From assembly GCF_000381265.1 (NCBI RefSeq), contig NZ_KB906253.1, positions 744,001-808,000 on the forward strand: a DNA stretch of 64,000 nucleotides. Direction: 5' to 3'. Below the pieces are notes generated by a model. The model made no database searches. It was not told the origin of the DNA and saw only the letters and a list, made by a program, of their open reading frames with translations. Source of the stretch: Curvibacter lanceolatus ATCC 14669. GTDB lineage: Bacteria; Pseudomonadota; Gammaproteobacteria; Burkholderiales; Burkholderiaceae_C. Below, in pieces: positions 9,803 through 19,106 of the stretch. The stretch's first letter is position 1. Each line of letters starts with the position of its first letter. Made by a program: the position numbers and the translations under genes.

Positions 9803-11515
9803 ATGCGCTGGAACGATTGGAAACTGGGTGCTCGTCTGACATTTGCCTTCGGCCTGTTGCTGCTGATGGCGCTGTCGATCACAGCACTGGGCATGTCCCG
9901 GATCCAGGTGCTGAGACAAGCCAACCAGGCGCTGGCCACCGTCGAGATGGAGCGACAGGCCCTGGTGCAAGAATGGTTCAATGACCTGCAGATGAACTGG
10001 TTGCGCACAGAAGCCAGTTTCAAGGCGGACAACGCGGCCTACCTCGAAAAGACCCGGCGTGAGATGGCCTCTGTCGTCAATGCGCAAAGCCAGCGCATTG
10101 AGCGCACTCGTACGTTGATGCTGCCCGGCCCCGAGCAGCAGTCTTTCGCACAGGCTTTGGAGGCCCGTGAGGCCTACCGGGTGACCCGAAGCGATCTCCA
10201 GAAACAACAAGACGCCGGGCAGAATGTGGCAGAGCAAGTCGACCAGCGCCTGCAACCCCTCTTCAAGGCCTATGAACAACGCCTGACCCAGCTCAAGCAA
10301 GCTGTCACGCAGCGGGTCAACGCAGAGACCCAGGACAACTTGGCCTTGGCTGAGCGCAGCCTTTATTGGCTGGGAGGCGCCGCCCTGGCGGCCGTGCTGG
10401 TGGGCATCTGGCTGACCTGGCGCATCACCCGATCGGTCACTCAGCCGGTGGGGCAGGCCGTGAAGGTGGCCCAGGCCATTGCCAAGGGGGACCTGGCCCA
10501 GACCATTGAAAGCACGGCCAAGGATGAATCGGGCATCTTGCTGCGCTCGTTGGCTGACATGCAGGCGCACCTGGCCGGCATTGTCCGGGAGGTGCGCCAC
10601 AACGCCGATGGGGTATCCAACACCAGCGCCGAAATCGCCCAGGGCAACAACGACCTTTCTTCAAGAACAGAACAGCAGGCCTCGGCGCTGCAACAGACAG
10701 CCGCATCGATGGAGCAATTGGGATCCACGGTGAAGCAGAACGCCGAGACCGCTCGCAATGCCAACGAACGGGCCCGAGCCGCCTCTCTGGTTGCCGAACG
10801 GGGGGGCGTGGTGGTCCACGAGGTGGTGCAGACCATGAAGGGCATCAACGAGAGCTCGCAAAGAATCAGCGAAATCATCGCGGTCATCGACAGCATTGCC
10901 TTCCAGACCAACATCCTCGCGCTCAACGCAGCTGTCGAAGCGGCCCGTGCCGGAGAGCAGGGCAGGGGTTTTGCCGTGGTGGCTGGCGAAGTGCGTAGCC
11001 TGGCAAGCCGCAGCGCGGAAGCCGCGCGCGAAATCAAAACCCTGATCAGTGCCAGCGTTGAGCGCGTCGAGCAGGGCAGTACCTTGGTGGACCGCGCAGG
11101 CCACACCATGGACGAGGTGGTTGCCGCCATTCGTGATTTGGCCCGACTGATGGGTGAAATCAGTTCTGCCAGTACCGAGCAGAGTGCGGGTTTGGGGCAG
11201 GTGGGCGAGGCTGTTGCGCAGATGGACCACGCCACACAGCAGAATGCCGCGCTGGTCGAAGAGTCGGCCGCCGCCGCCATCAGCCTTCGCAACCAGGCCG
11301 AACGCCTGGTTCAATCGGTCGCGGTCTTCAAGCTAGCGCATGGATCACAAAGCGCGTCCGGGCTTACCGTCGAAGTCACCACGCCCAGGGCCACCCGTTC
11401 GCCCCTTCCGCCCAACAAACCCTACCCGGGCCCTGAGCGCCGCGCTTCAGCGCGGCCTGGCCCTGCGGCGGCCAGCTCATCCGCTTCAGGAGAAGCGGAC
11501 TGGGCATCGTTCTGA
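9803..11515 (+). CDS. Methyl-accepting chemotaxis protein
   Basis: A 570-residue receptor. The ATG at 9803 has a GGGGG ribosome binding site 5 nt upstream; longer in-frame starts read into non-coding DNA. TM1 is at about 10-32, a helical periplasmic domain follows, TM2 is at about 187-206 ([19 protein letters not shown]), then HAMP. The cytoplasmic helical hairpin carries the near-invariant tip ([20 protein letters not shown] with [16 protein letters not shown]) around residues 355-395. The Pro/Ser-rich tail ends in DWASF, an xWxxF pentapeptide like those that tether CheR/CheB. This suggests a high-abundance, self-adapting receptor of the Tar/Tsr class. The ligand is unknown. No che genes are in the window. 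Confidence 0.95.
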   Translation: MRWNDWKLGARLTFAFGLLLLMALSITALGMSRIQVLRQANQALATVEMERQALVQEWFNDLQMNWLRTEASFKADNAAYLEKTRREMASVVNAQSQRIERTRTLMLPGPEQQSFAQALEAREAYRVTRSDLQKQQDAGQNVAEQVDQRLQPLFKAYEQRLTQLKQAVTQRVNAETQDNLALAERSLYWLGGAALAAVLVGIWLTWRITRSVTQPVGQAVKVAQAIAKGDLAQTIESTAKDESGILLRSLADMQAHLAGIVREVRHNADGVSNTSAEIAQGNNDLSSRTEQQASALQQTAASMEQLGSTVKQNAETARNANERARAASLVAERGGVVVHEVVQTMKGINESSQRISEIIAVIDSIAFQTNILALNAAVEAARAGEQGRGFAVVAGEVRSLASRSAEAAREIKTLISASVERVEQGSTLVDRAGHTMDEVVAAIRDLARLMGEISSASTEQSAGLGQVGEAVAQMDHATQQNAALVEESAAAAISLRNQAERLVQSVAVFKLAHGSQSASGLTVEVTTPRATRSPLPPNKPYPGPERRASARPGPAAASSSASGEADWASF

Positions 11516-11660
11516 GGCGGGGAGCCGGGCAGCCCGTGTAAAGTAAGGCCCCTCGGGGGCAGCTGGGCTTGTACAGGTCCGAGCTCCCAGGTCTGTCCCT
11601 CTGGCCCTGCCAGGCTCCCCACAGCTGTCTCGATCACGATTCCTTCATCCCGTATTCCCC

Positions 11661-12752
11661 ATGGCGTCCCTGCATTTTGAACAGGAAGAACAACTTTTCG
11701 CAGCGTTCTACACCAGCCAGATTCCCCTTCTCCGCACCCTTTGCGAAGGGCTTCAGAAACACATTGCTGAGTTACTGGGGCGAGGCAACGGCATTGCGGG
11801 CGTGAAGGTTGAAGGGCGGGTGAAAGATCTGGACGAGTGCTTGCGCAAATTCTCCAGCAAATACCGCTACGCACTGGAAGAGGCCAATCAACCTTACGCC
11901 ATACGCGATCACCTGACCGATCTGATCGGGCTACGGGTGGTTTGCCTCTACGAAGATGAGATATGGAAAGTGGCCGAGTTGATCAGGCCCCGTTTCAATG
12001 TCATCGAGATCACCGACAAGATTGCCAAAGTCGAAGGCACGGATGACTCCTTTGGCTACAAGGGTCTGCACCTGGATCTGGCCTATCGCGCCGAGGATGT
12101 CGGCCTGGAGCCTGGTTTTCCGCTGCCTGCCGAACAGTTCGAGTTGCAGGTGCGCACCATCATCCAGGACTCCTGGAGCGTGCTGGACCATCAGATCAAA
12201 TACAAGAAATCAATCCCCAGCCCGCTCAAGCGCCGAATCAACGTGCTGGCGGCTCTGTTCGAATTGGCTGACCGGGAGTTTCGACAGATTCGCGATGAAA
12301 CCGAGGCTGGCCTGCAGTCGGCACTGGATGAGTCGGCCCTGCAGGACGCCCCGCCCGACAGCCGCCTTGCCACGCGCGACGGTCATGCGTCCAGCGAGCT
12401 CAATGCCTTCACGTTCCTGAAGATCGTGAACCATTTCTTCAAGGACTTTGCCTTCGAGCCCGACAAGGTGGACGGATTTGTTGAAAGCATCAAATCCTGG
12501 TCGCCCAACATCGGCCGAAGTGACTTCAACTCCATGGTTCGCCACCAGATCGGGACCGTGAAGCGCTACAAGCAGTATTTTGAGGAGCGCAATGAGGGCC
12601 TCAAATTCAATCCGTACACCGTGATCCGGCATTGCCTGTACCTGGGTGACAAAGAGACCTTCAAACCCGCACTGCGGCGCAACGCCAAGGAAGCCTTTGA
12701 CGCCTGGCTGTCTCAGAACCCGCCGCAGAGCAAGCCGGGCAGTGAGGCTTGA
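11661..12752 (+). CDS. RelA/SpoT-domain protein, probable small alarmone synthetase
   Basis: A 363-residue cytoplasmic protein with a RelA/SpoT synthetase domain at about residues 35-195: VEGRVKDLDECLRKF, DLIGLRVVCLYEDE, FGYKGLHLDLAY and FELQVRTIIQDSWSVLDHQIKYK. The last contains the E-x-Q-(V/I)-R-T motif of (p)ppGpp synthetases. There is no HD hydrolase domain and no TGS/ACT region, so it differs from the long RelA and SpoT. The predicted reaction transfers pyrophosphate from ATP to GTP or GDP. The C-terminal ~165 residues are helical and unassigned. It converges on the GGDEF-EAL gene with 31 bp between their ends. The start at 11661 lacks an obvious ribosome binding site. Confidence 0.82.
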   Translation: MASLHFEQEEQLFAAFYTSQIPLLRTLCEGLQKHIAELLGRGNGIAGVKVEGRVKDLDECLRKFSSKYRYALEEANQPYAIRDHLTDLIGLRVVCLYEDEIWKVAELIRPRFNVIEITDKIAKVEGTDDSFGYKGLHLDLAYRAEDVGLEPGFPLPAEQFELQVRTIIQDSWSVLDHQIKYKKSIPSPLKRRINVLAALFELADREFRQIRDETEAGLQSALDESALQDAPPDSRLATRDGHASSELNAFTFLKIVNHFFKDFAFEPDKVDGFVESIKSWSPNIGRSDFNSMVRHQIGTVKRYKQYFEERNEGLKFNPYTVIRHCLYLGDKETFKPALRRNAKEAFDAWLSQNPPQSKPGSEA

Positions 12753-12783
12753 GCCCACAGACAGCGCCAGCATATTGCAAGCG

Positions 12784-15700
12784 TCAGTCTGACGCGGTGG
12801 TGGTGCCATCCACGCCGCCTGAAAGGTCGCTCAGCAGGGCTTCCAATGCAGCCAGAGGCAAGGGACGACTGAAGTAGTACCCCTGGAAATATCGGCAACC
12901 GCTGCGCTCCAGGAAATCACGCTGCTCCACCGTTTCCACCCCTTCTGCAATCACCTGCAGCTCCAGGCTGTCGGCCAAGCTGACGATGGTTCGCGCCAGC
13001 GTGGCGGCATTGGCATCCACCAGCACGTCACGCACAAAGGACTGGTCGATTTTCAATTGGTCCAGCGGCAATTGCTTGAGGTAAGCCAGCGATGAGTACC
13101 CCGTGCCGAAATCGTCCAGCGAAAAACGAACCCCCAGCGCCTGCAACTGGCTCATCTTGCGCACCACATCAGGCAGGTCTTGCACCAGCAGGCTCTCCGT
13201 CAATTCCAGCTTCAGTCGACTCGGCTCGGCGCCGGTGCGCTCCAGGCTGCCCTGCACACGCTGCACGAAGTCGCGCTGGTGGAACTGCTGCGCACTGACA
13301 TTGACGGCGATACTCAACGCACAGTGCCCCGGTATCGGTGCCCAAGCCGCCAATTGCCGGCATGCTGTTTCCAGCACCCATTCGCCCAGTTCAAGGATCA
13401 GCCGTGTTTCTTCGGCCAGGCCGATGAAGGCCCCCGGCAAGACCAGGCCACGGCTGGGGTGCTGCCAGCGCACCAGGGCTTCCACACCAAAGATCTGTCC
13501 GCGCCAATCCACCTGAGGCTGGTAGTGCAACAGCATCTGCTGATCGCGCAAGCCCTGGCGAAGCTCTGCCTCCAGGCGTGCCCGTTCACTGACCTGGGCC
13601 TGCATCTGGGGGTCGAAAAAGCGCAGGGTGTTGCGCCCGGCGGCCTTGGCCTCATACATGGCCAGGTCACCTCGTTTCAGCAGTTCGTCACTGGAGAACT
13701 GATGCCCACTGAACATGGCTGCACCGATGCTGGGGCTGCTGTGGTGGCTGTGGCCTCCCAGCATGTAAGGCTGACCCAGCTCGCGGCGAATCTCTTCACC
13801 GACCTGTTCGGCAAGGCTGGCTGCGTCCAGGGGGCTGGCTGGCAGGCCTTCCAGAATCACCACAAATTCGTCCCCACCAATGCGCGACACGGTGTCACCC
13901 TCGCGCAGGCAGCCACGCAGGCGCTGCGCCACCTGTTGCAGCAGCATGTCTCCCACGTCATGCCCACGGGTGTCATTGAGCGTTTTGAAGTTGTCCAGAT
14001 CGATGAACAACAGGGCGCACGACTGACCGCTTCTGGAACTGGCGGCCATCGCATGGTGCAGCCGATCCAGCAACAGCCGTCGATTGGGCAACTGCGTCAA
14101 CGGGTCGTAGAAGGCGAGGGTCTTGATTTCCTCCTCGGCCTGCTTGCGCACCGTGATGTCGGTCAGGGTGCCCACGTAGTTCATCACTTGATCATCCCGG
14201 CCCTTGACCGCCGTGATGGTCAGCCACTCCGGGTAGATGCTGTTGTTCTTGCGGCGATTCCAAATCTCGCCCTCCCAGTAGCCATGTTTTTTGAGCTTGC
14301 GCCACAGGTCGATGTAGAAGGCCGCGTCGTGGCGGCCGGATTTGAGAATGTGGCTTGTCCGCCCCATGACTTCGTCAGCGCTGTACCCAGTGATCGCGCA
14401 AAATGCCTTGTTGACTCGCAGAATGGTGCCCTGGGCATCGGTGACCAACATGCCTTCCTGGGACTCGAACACGGTGGCATCGATGCGCAGTTGTTGTTCA
14501 AGGCGCTTCAGTTCGGTGATGTCGCGAATCAGCAAGCTGGTCATTTCGCTGCCGTCGCTGCTGCGAAAGACCGATGACGACAATTCGGCAGGAAATCGGC
14601 GGCCATCGCGGGCGACCATGGTCAGTTCACCCCGGAACCAGCCCTCCTTGGCACGCTGAGCCAGGGCTGCGGGTAGCCGGGGATCACAGGTGTCCACCAA
14701 ACCGTCGCGGCCCAGTCGCCTGAAATCATCCTCGCTGTAGCCAAACATGCGTTGGGCTTCCAGGTTGGCCGACACGATGCTCCCGTTCGGACGGGTCAGC
14801 AAAGCTGCATCCAGGTTGTGGTTGAAGATCAGCCGGAACAGGGCCTCGCTTTCCACCAGCGCGGATTCCACCTGTTTGCGCTTGGTGATGTCGGTGATGA
14901 AGCCGTGCCAGGTGACCGCTCCGTCCACGCTGTGCTCAGGCTTGGCATTGCCCAGCAACCAACGTTCGGTACCGTCAGCGTAGCGCACCCGATATTCATG
15001 CTGCCAAAGCGTGAGTTCGGCTGCTGACTGCATGAAAGAGCTGCGGATGGATGCCACATCGTCTGGATGAAACACGTCGAACACGGCGTTCGCATCGCAA
15101 CGAACCGCCTCGGGATCGAGTCGATAAATCTCTCGGATGGCATCACTCGCATAAGGAAAGCTGAACGTCCCGTCGGGCTTCATCTGAAACTCAAACACCA
15201 TGCCGGGCAAGCGGCTGGCGATCTTCAGCAGACGGTTCAGGGCGGCCTCGTGGGCCAGCTCCAGGTCCTTGCCCCGCAGGATCATGCGCAGCAGAAAATA
15301 GGCAAACAAGACAGACAGTGCCAGGAAACCCAGCACAACCGTGACGGCTTTGAACACCTCCCGGTGCCAGGTTTCCAGGTAGTCACGGGTGGCCAGCCCT
15401 GCAATGACGACCATCGGAGCCTTGGCGAGTCGATGAAAGGTGATTGTGCGCTGGATGCCATCGCTGCCACCCGAGTTGAGGATGGTCGCCGCCCGAATGC
15501 CTGAAACCACGTGCGATCGCAATTCCGGCGAGACCTGTTGATTGCCGATCTCTCCTGCGGGGTCGTCGGCAATGGCAGGGGCCCGGGCGATCAAGCCCAG
15601 GTCCTGGTCGCGCAGGATCACGCTGCCATGCGGTCCCATCTGGAACCGGGAGAGCAGGTGTCTGAAATGCTCCACGCTGATGATGCCGTAGACCAGGCCT

Positions 15701-16233
15701 GCGAAACGACCCGCCGGGTCCTTGAGGGCACGGGCAAACACAATCATGGGTATCTTGATGATCTTGCCGGCCAGGGGCTTGGAAACATAAAGCCCCATGT
15801 CGGGTTGTTCGCTCAGCGCCTTGAAGTAGTCACGATCCGCGGCGCTGATTTTTTCGTGTTTGTTGACCTGGTTGCCAACCACGACGAAGCCCTCCCGATC
15901 CGTGATTCGAAAGTACTCCACCTCGGGCATGCGTTGCTCGTAGCGGGTCATGGTGGCTCGCATGGCGTCCTCATCCAGATGGCCACGTTGCAGTTGGGCC
16001 TCTGCATCATCTACAAAACCTCGCAGCACCAGGTCGATCTTGTCGATGCTGTCCGAAACGCTTTGGTCGATCGCGTTGGCCACATTCTGGGTCTGCACCT
16101 CCACCCGAATCTGCGTTTGCTGCCAGGTCTGCTGCAGTGAATACACGGACATGAGCACAACCAACCCATTGCTGAGCGCAAGCCCTGTGATCAGCAGGAG
16201 TCTGAGTCGTCTGAGGGGTGTCATTTTTGACAT
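12784..16233 (-). CDS. Membrane sensor protein with PAS, GGDEF and EAL domains (c-di-GMP turnover)
   Basis: About 1149 residues from the ATG at 16233 (MSKMTPLRRL). Longer starts at 16251 and 16314 are open, and none has a clear ribosome binding site. TM1 is at about 9-30, a Cache-type periplasmic sensor follows, and TM2 is at about 296-318. Three PAS domains lie at about 332-450, 455-580 and 585-700. GGDEF (786-790) is intact, with an RxxD I-site (REGD) five residues before. The EAL domain (EAL at 918-920) keeps the catalytic signatures ELTESLL, DDFGTGYSSL, KIDQSFV and AEGVET. Both synthesis and breakdown of c-di-GMP are therefore possible; the net activity cannot be read from sequence. Upstream DNA holds two repeated motifs (see 16399-16449). 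Confidence 0.92.
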   Translation of the reverse strand: MSKMTPLRRLRLLLITGLALSNGLVVLMSVYSLQQTWQQTQIRVEVQTQNVANAIDQSVSDSIDKIDLVLRGFVDDAEAQLQRGHLDEDAMRATMTRYEQRMPEVEYFRITDREGFVVVGNQVNKHEKISAADRDYFKALSEQPDMGLYVSKPLAGKIIKIPMIVFARALKDPAGRFAGLVYGIISVEHFRHLLSRFQMGPHGSVILRDQDLGLIARAPAIADDPAGEIGNQQVSPELRSHVVSGIRAATILNSGGSDGIQRTITFHRLAKAPMVVIAGLATRDYLETWHREVFKAVTVVLGFLALSVLFAYFLLRMILRGKDLELAHEAALNRLLKIASRLPGMVFEFQMKPDGTFSFPYASDAIREIYRLDPEAVRCDANAVFDVFHPDDVASIRSSFMQSAAELTLWQHEYRVRYADGTERWLLGNAKPEHSVDGAVTWHGFITDITKRKQVESALVESEALFRLIFNHNLDAALLTRPNGSIVSANLEAQRMFGYSEDDFRRLGRDGLVDTCDPRLPAALAQRAKEGWFRGELTMVARDGRRFPAELSSSVFRSSDGSEMTSLLIRDITELKRLEQQLRIDATVFESQEGMLVTDAQGTILRVNKAFCAITGYSADEVMGRTSHILKSGRHDAAFYIDLWRKLKKHGYWEGEIWNRRKNNSIYPEWLTITAVKGRDDQVMNYVGTLTDITVRKQAEEEIKTLAFYDPLTQLPNRRLLLDRLHHAMAASSRSGQSCALLFIDLDNFKTLNDTRGHDVGDMLLQQVAQRLRGCLREGDTVSRIGGDEFVVILEGLPASPLDAASLAEQVGEEIRRELGQPYMLGGHSHHSSPSIGAAMFSGHQFSSDELLKRGDLAMYEAKAAGRNTLRFFDPQMQAQVSERARLEAELRQGLRDQQMLLHYQPQVDWRGQIFGVEALVRWQHPSRGLVLPGAFIGLAEETRLILELGEWVLETACRQLAAWAPIPGHCALSIAVNVSAQQFHQRDFVQRVQGSLERTGAEPSRLKLELTESLLVQDLPDVVRKMSQLQALGVRFSLDDFGTGYSSLAYLKQLPLDQLKIDQSFVRDVLVDANAATLARTIVSLADSLELQVIAEGVETVEQRDFLERSGCRYFQGYYFSRPLPLAALEALLSDLSGGVDGTTTASD

Positions 16234-16398
16234 TAAGGGGATCTGCCGCATTAGCGATTTGGCAAAACATGAATATAGCTCCGCAAAATGGGCCGCCGGC
16301 CCAGGCGGCGTCAACGATTGGGGAAATCGTGAATCAACTCATGTGTCAAAAAGTGCCGCTGGAATTTCGCCCCGGCCCCTGTGGGCACACCCATGAGC

Positions 16399-16430
16399 TT
16401 TCAAACCGCTTGGTTTGAAGGTTTCAAACC
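16399..16430. promoter_or_regulatory. Alternating TTCAAACC/GGTTTGAA operator-like array
   Basis: TTTCAAACC (16399-16407), its inverse GGTTTGAA (16412-16419) and TTTCAAACC again (16422-16430) sit within 32 bp. A fourth TTCAAACC is at 16551-16558. They lie between the divergent GGDEF-EAL gene and the ParD-like/map pair, so they could bind a regulator of either, including the ParD-like protein itself. No experimental link is known to me. Confidence 0.4.
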
Positions 16431-16433
16431 ATG

Positions 16434-16449
16434 ATGCACATTACATTTA
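16434..16449 (-). promoter_or_regulatory. Copy of the 16-bp motif found upstream of the GGDEF gene at 6795
   Basis: On the minus strand this reads TAAATGTAATGTGCAT, identical to 6617-6632. It points toward the GGDEF-EAL gene, about 200 bp before the start chosen for it. See the matching finding. Confidence 0.4.
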
Positions 16450-16603
16450 TGCAAATGATAGAAGTGTCATTTGAACAAGGCTTCCGCCCCAGCCTCTGAA
16501 AAGCGGACAAGGGCGTCTGATGGGCTCCTTACCCACCGATCAGCGAGGGATTCAAACCCTTGGTAAGATACGATCTATATATAAAACGTATAAAGGTGCC
16601 ATC

Positions 16604-16858
16604 ATGGGCCTGGTCAAGATCTCAGACACACTTCACGAGGAGTTGCGCATCGCCAGCGATGCCCTCAGCCGTTCCATCAACGCCCAGGCAGAACACTGGA
16701 TTCGCATCGGGATGTTGTCTGAACTGCACCCCGATCTTCGCTATGGCGACATTTGCCAAGCGCTGCTGCGCGCCGCTCAGACTGGCGAGCAAGGCCTGGC
16801 GATGCTGAAACACCCCGAGGCATTCATGCCCAAAACCCACAGCGCGGTAGCACCATGA
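16604..16858 (+). CDS. ParD-like antitoxin-family protein
   Basis: An 84-residue protein from the ATG at 16604. An upstream in-frame extension exists but reads through the AT-rich promoter (TATATATAAAACGTATAAAGG, about 16576-16596). The sequence MGLVKISDTLHEELRIASDALSRSINAQAEHWIRIGML matches the ParD_like family, a ribbon-helix-helix-type antitoxin fold. The C-terminal ~35 residues (YGDICQALLRAAQTGEQGL) would be the partner-binding part. Its stop overlaps the start of map by 4 bp (ATGA), so the two are translationally coupled like a toxin-antitoxin pair, although the partner is an enzyme rather than a known toxin. It probably autoregulates the promoter. Confidence 0.8.
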   Translation: MGLVKISDTLHEELRIASDALSRSINAQAEHWIRIGMLSELHPDLRYGDICQALLRAAQTGEQGLAMLKHPEAFMPKTHSAVAP

Positions 16859-17649
16859 ACCGAAAAGCCCCCATCCGCAACGCCTCCGAACTGGCACAGG
16901 CCCGCGTGGCCGGTGCGCTGGCAGCCGAACTGCTGCACATGATCACGCCCCACGTGCAGGCCGGCGTCAGCACCGAGACCCTGGACCGCCTCTGCCACGA
17001 CCACATCGTGAACGTGCAGAACGCCATCCCGGCCAATGTGGGCTACCACGGCTTTCCCAAGACGATCTGCGCCTCGATCAACCATGTGGTGTGCCATGGC
17101 ATCCCCTCGGAACAACAGGTGCTCAAGGAAGGCGATATTGTCAACATCGATGTGGCCGTGATCAAAGATGGCTGGTTTGGCGACTGCAGCCGAATGTACT
17201 GCGTGGGCAAAACCAGCCCTTTGGCGCGGCGCCTGGTGGACACCACCTACGAAGCCATGCGCGCCGGCATTCTGCAGGTGCGCCCTGGAGCCACGCTGGG
17301 TGATGTGGGCCATGCCATCCAGACCGTCGCGCACCGGGAGCGTTTCAGTGTCGTGCGCGAATACTGCGGCCATGGCATCGGGCAGGTGTACCACGACGAA
17401 CCACAGGTGCTGCACTATGGTCAACGTGGCCAAGGCCTGCGCCTGGAGCCCGGCATGATTTTCACCATCGAACCCATGCTGAATGCCGGAAAACGTGAAA
17501 CCCGCGAGTTGGCCGATGGTTGGACCGTCATCACCCGCGACAAATCCCTGTCCGCCCAGTGGGAGCACATGGTGGCCGTGACCGAAACCGGCTTTGAAGT
17601 CTTGACTCCCTGGCCCGAAGGCACGGGCGGCTACCCGGGCTTCGACTGA
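16855..17649 (+). CDS. map: Type I methionine aminopeptidase
   Basis: A 264-residue enzyme that removes the initiator methionine from nascent proteins. The metal ligands are all present: Asp99, Asp110, His173 (CGHGIGQVYHDEP), Glu206 (FTIEPML) and Glu237 (QWEHMVAV). His81 in VCHGIPS matches the substrate-contact histidine. Length is normal for the short bacterial form, with no N-terminal zinc finger. The start at 16855 is set by the ATGA overlap with the ParD-like gene. The housekeeping map usually sits near rpsB, which is not here, so this is likely a second copy tied to the antitoxin-like gene. Confidence 0.93.
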   Translation: MNRKAPIRNASELAQARVAGALAAELLHMITPHVQAGVSTETLDRLCHDHIVNVQNAIPANVGYHGFPKTICASINHVVCHGIPSEQQVLKEGDIVNIDVAVIKDGWFGDCSRMYCVGKTSPLARRLVDTTYEAMRAGILQVRPGATLGDVGHAIQTVAHRERFSVVREYCGHGIGQVYHDEPQVLHYGQRGQGLRLEPGMIFTIEPMLNAGKRETRELADGWTVITRDKSLSAQWEHMVAVTETGFEVLTPWPEGTGGYPGFD

Positions 17650-17784
17650 GTTGTCTGAGCCAGAGGCTGGCAGACCGGCCCAAAGACGGCTTGCGCGACG
17701 TTGCTCAGTCCGCGGCGCTCACAAAAGATTCGGCTGCTGCTGGGCACCCTTGAGCGGTGTGCCCCAGCCGATGCTTCTAGACGA

Positions 17785-17819
17785 GCAAAAGCCCGCCCAT
17801 GACAATTGCCGGGGCGGGC
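17785..17819 (-). terminator. Factor-independent terminator of the Pal gene
   Basis: On the minus strand GCCCGCCC (17812-17819) pairs with GGGCGGGC (17791-17798) across a 13-nt loop, followed by TTTT (17787-17790). It lies about 38 bp after the stop of the Pal-type gene. Confidence 0.75.
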
Positions 17820-17856
17820 CGCGCGACGGGATCGGGTCGGAGCAATCCGACCTTGT

Positions 17857-18396
17857 TCAGCGGCTTGGGTAAGCCAGGTCGACGCGCCGATTTTCGGCCC
17901 ATGCGGCTTCGTCATGGCCTTGGGCTCGGGGCTTTTCCTTGCCCCAGCTCACGGCTTCCAGTTGGCTGTCTTTCACGCCGTACACACGCAGGGCACGCAC
18001 CGTGGCTTCGGCACGCTTCTGGCCCAGCGCCAAGTTGTATTCGGAACTGCCGCGCTCGTCGGCATTGCCTTCAACACGGATCTGCACACTGGCGTGCTGC
18101 GCCAGGTACTTGCCATGGCGTTCCACCACGGGCTGGTATTTGGACGCCACGCTGAAATCGTCGTAGGCGAAAAACACGCTGCGGTCTTTGGACAAGGGGT
18201 TGTTCGGGTCCAGGTAATCGGGCACCACCACCTGGGCCACGGCAGACTGCGGCTGGGCAGCGGGCGCCGCCGGGGCGGGTGCCGGGGTGCTTGCAACCGG
18301 GGTTGAGACCGGTGCCGTCGCCTTGGGCGCGCTGCTGCACGCCGAGAGCAGGACCACGACTGCGCTCAGCGCAGCGAGGGAAGAAAGAGATTTCAT
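17857..18396 (-). CDS. pal: OmpA-family lipoprotein, Pal type
   Basis: A 179-residue protein with a lipoprotein signal ending LLSAC (Cys20), an Ala/Pro/Thr-rich linker (about 24-55), and a C-terminal OmpA peptidoglycan-binding domain. The domain holds SVFFAYDDFSV, VEGNADERGSSEYNLALGQKRAEATVRAL and AENRRVDLAYPSR. The NADERGS motif and size match Pal, which anchors the outer membrane to peptidoglycan in the Tol-Pal system. However, no tolQRAB or cpoB gene is adjacent, so it may be a second, stand-alone Pal paralogue. The promoter region (18397-18500) is AT-rich. A clean terminator follows. Confidence 0.8.
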   Translation of the reverse strand: MKSLSSLAALSAVVVLLSACSSAPKATAPVSTPVASTPAPAPAAPAAQPQSAVAQVVVPDYLDPNNPLSKDRSVFFAYDDFSVASKYQPVVERHGKYLAQHASVQIRVEGNADERGSSEYNLALGQKRAEATVRALRVYGVKDSQLEAVSWGKEKPRAQGHDEAAWAENRRVDLAYPSR

Positions 18397-18542
18397 GGCA
18401 TGACTCCGTCAAAAGCCTGGCCCCGCAGAAGAGGCTCCAGGTCCAAGCCGAAATCATAACATTTGCACAAATGTATTTACATCCAAACACAATGTAAAGA
18501 ATCGCAAACCGCGGCCTGAGCACCGTCTGGACATGCCCAAGC

Positions 18543-19058
18543 CTAGAGATGAGCCAAGGGTGTCTGCTCCACGGTCTCGTCTGCATGCAGCACGGCGATG
18601 AGGGCCCGCAAATCCTGTTCCAGGCGGTCCAAGGTCTGCGGCGGCAGTTGGGCCAGGGCGGTTGGCAGCACCCCTTCGAATGGGCCGGAGACGCGCCCCA
18701 GCACCTCCAGACCTGCCGGCAGGATGGACAGCTCAATGCTGCGCCGATCCGTCAGTCCTTTCACCGCCTGGATCAACTGCCGCTTGAGCATGGCCCGCAC
18801 CAGGTTGCTGGCCGTGGATTGGTGAATGTCCATGGCCGCCGCCAGCCCCGAAACGCCGATACCGGGCCGATCACGCACCACACTCAAGGCCCAGATCTGG
18901 GCGCCACCCAGCCCCGCCTGGCTCTCGACCTGCTGGAAATGGGTGCGCACCGCATTGAAGACCACCCGAAAGCGGCGCAAGACCAGGGTGGTCTTTTCCA
19001 TGTCGGTTGGCTGAGGGGGCGCGCTTGCAGGGGGTGCTGTGATCTCGGTCTTGGGCAT
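18543..19058 (-). CDS. MarR-family transcriptional regulator
   Basis: A 171-residue protein with a Pro/Ala-rich N-terminal stretch of about 19 residues (an alternative ATG is at 19001). A MarR winged helix follows: AGLGGAQIWALSVV, then GVSGLAAAMDIHQSTASNLVRAMLKRQLI, then a wing with the typical D-R segment (LTDRRSIELSIL). It is 48 bp downstream of, and on the same strand as, the LigB-like dioxygenase, so it probably forms an operon with it and represses it. The aromatic effector is unknown. Confidence 0.85.
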   Translation of the reverse strand: MPKTEITAPPASAPPQPTDMEKTTLVLRRFRVVFNAVRTHFQQVESQAGLGGAQIWALSVVRDRPGIGVSGLAAAMDIHQSTASNLVRAMLKRQLIQAVKGLTDRRSIELSILPAGLEVLGRVSGPFEGVLPTALAQLPPQTLDRLEQDLRALIAVLHADETVEQTPLAHL

Positions 19059-19106
19059 CGCGCGATGATAGCGGGGCCACCCACAGGCCCCGCTCGCTTG
19101 CGCCGA

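Noticed and set aside
13180-14577. 465-codon plus-strand frame inside the GGDEF-EAL gene
   Set aside because: Shadow frame; the opposite strand encodes clear PAS, GGDEF and EAL motifs.
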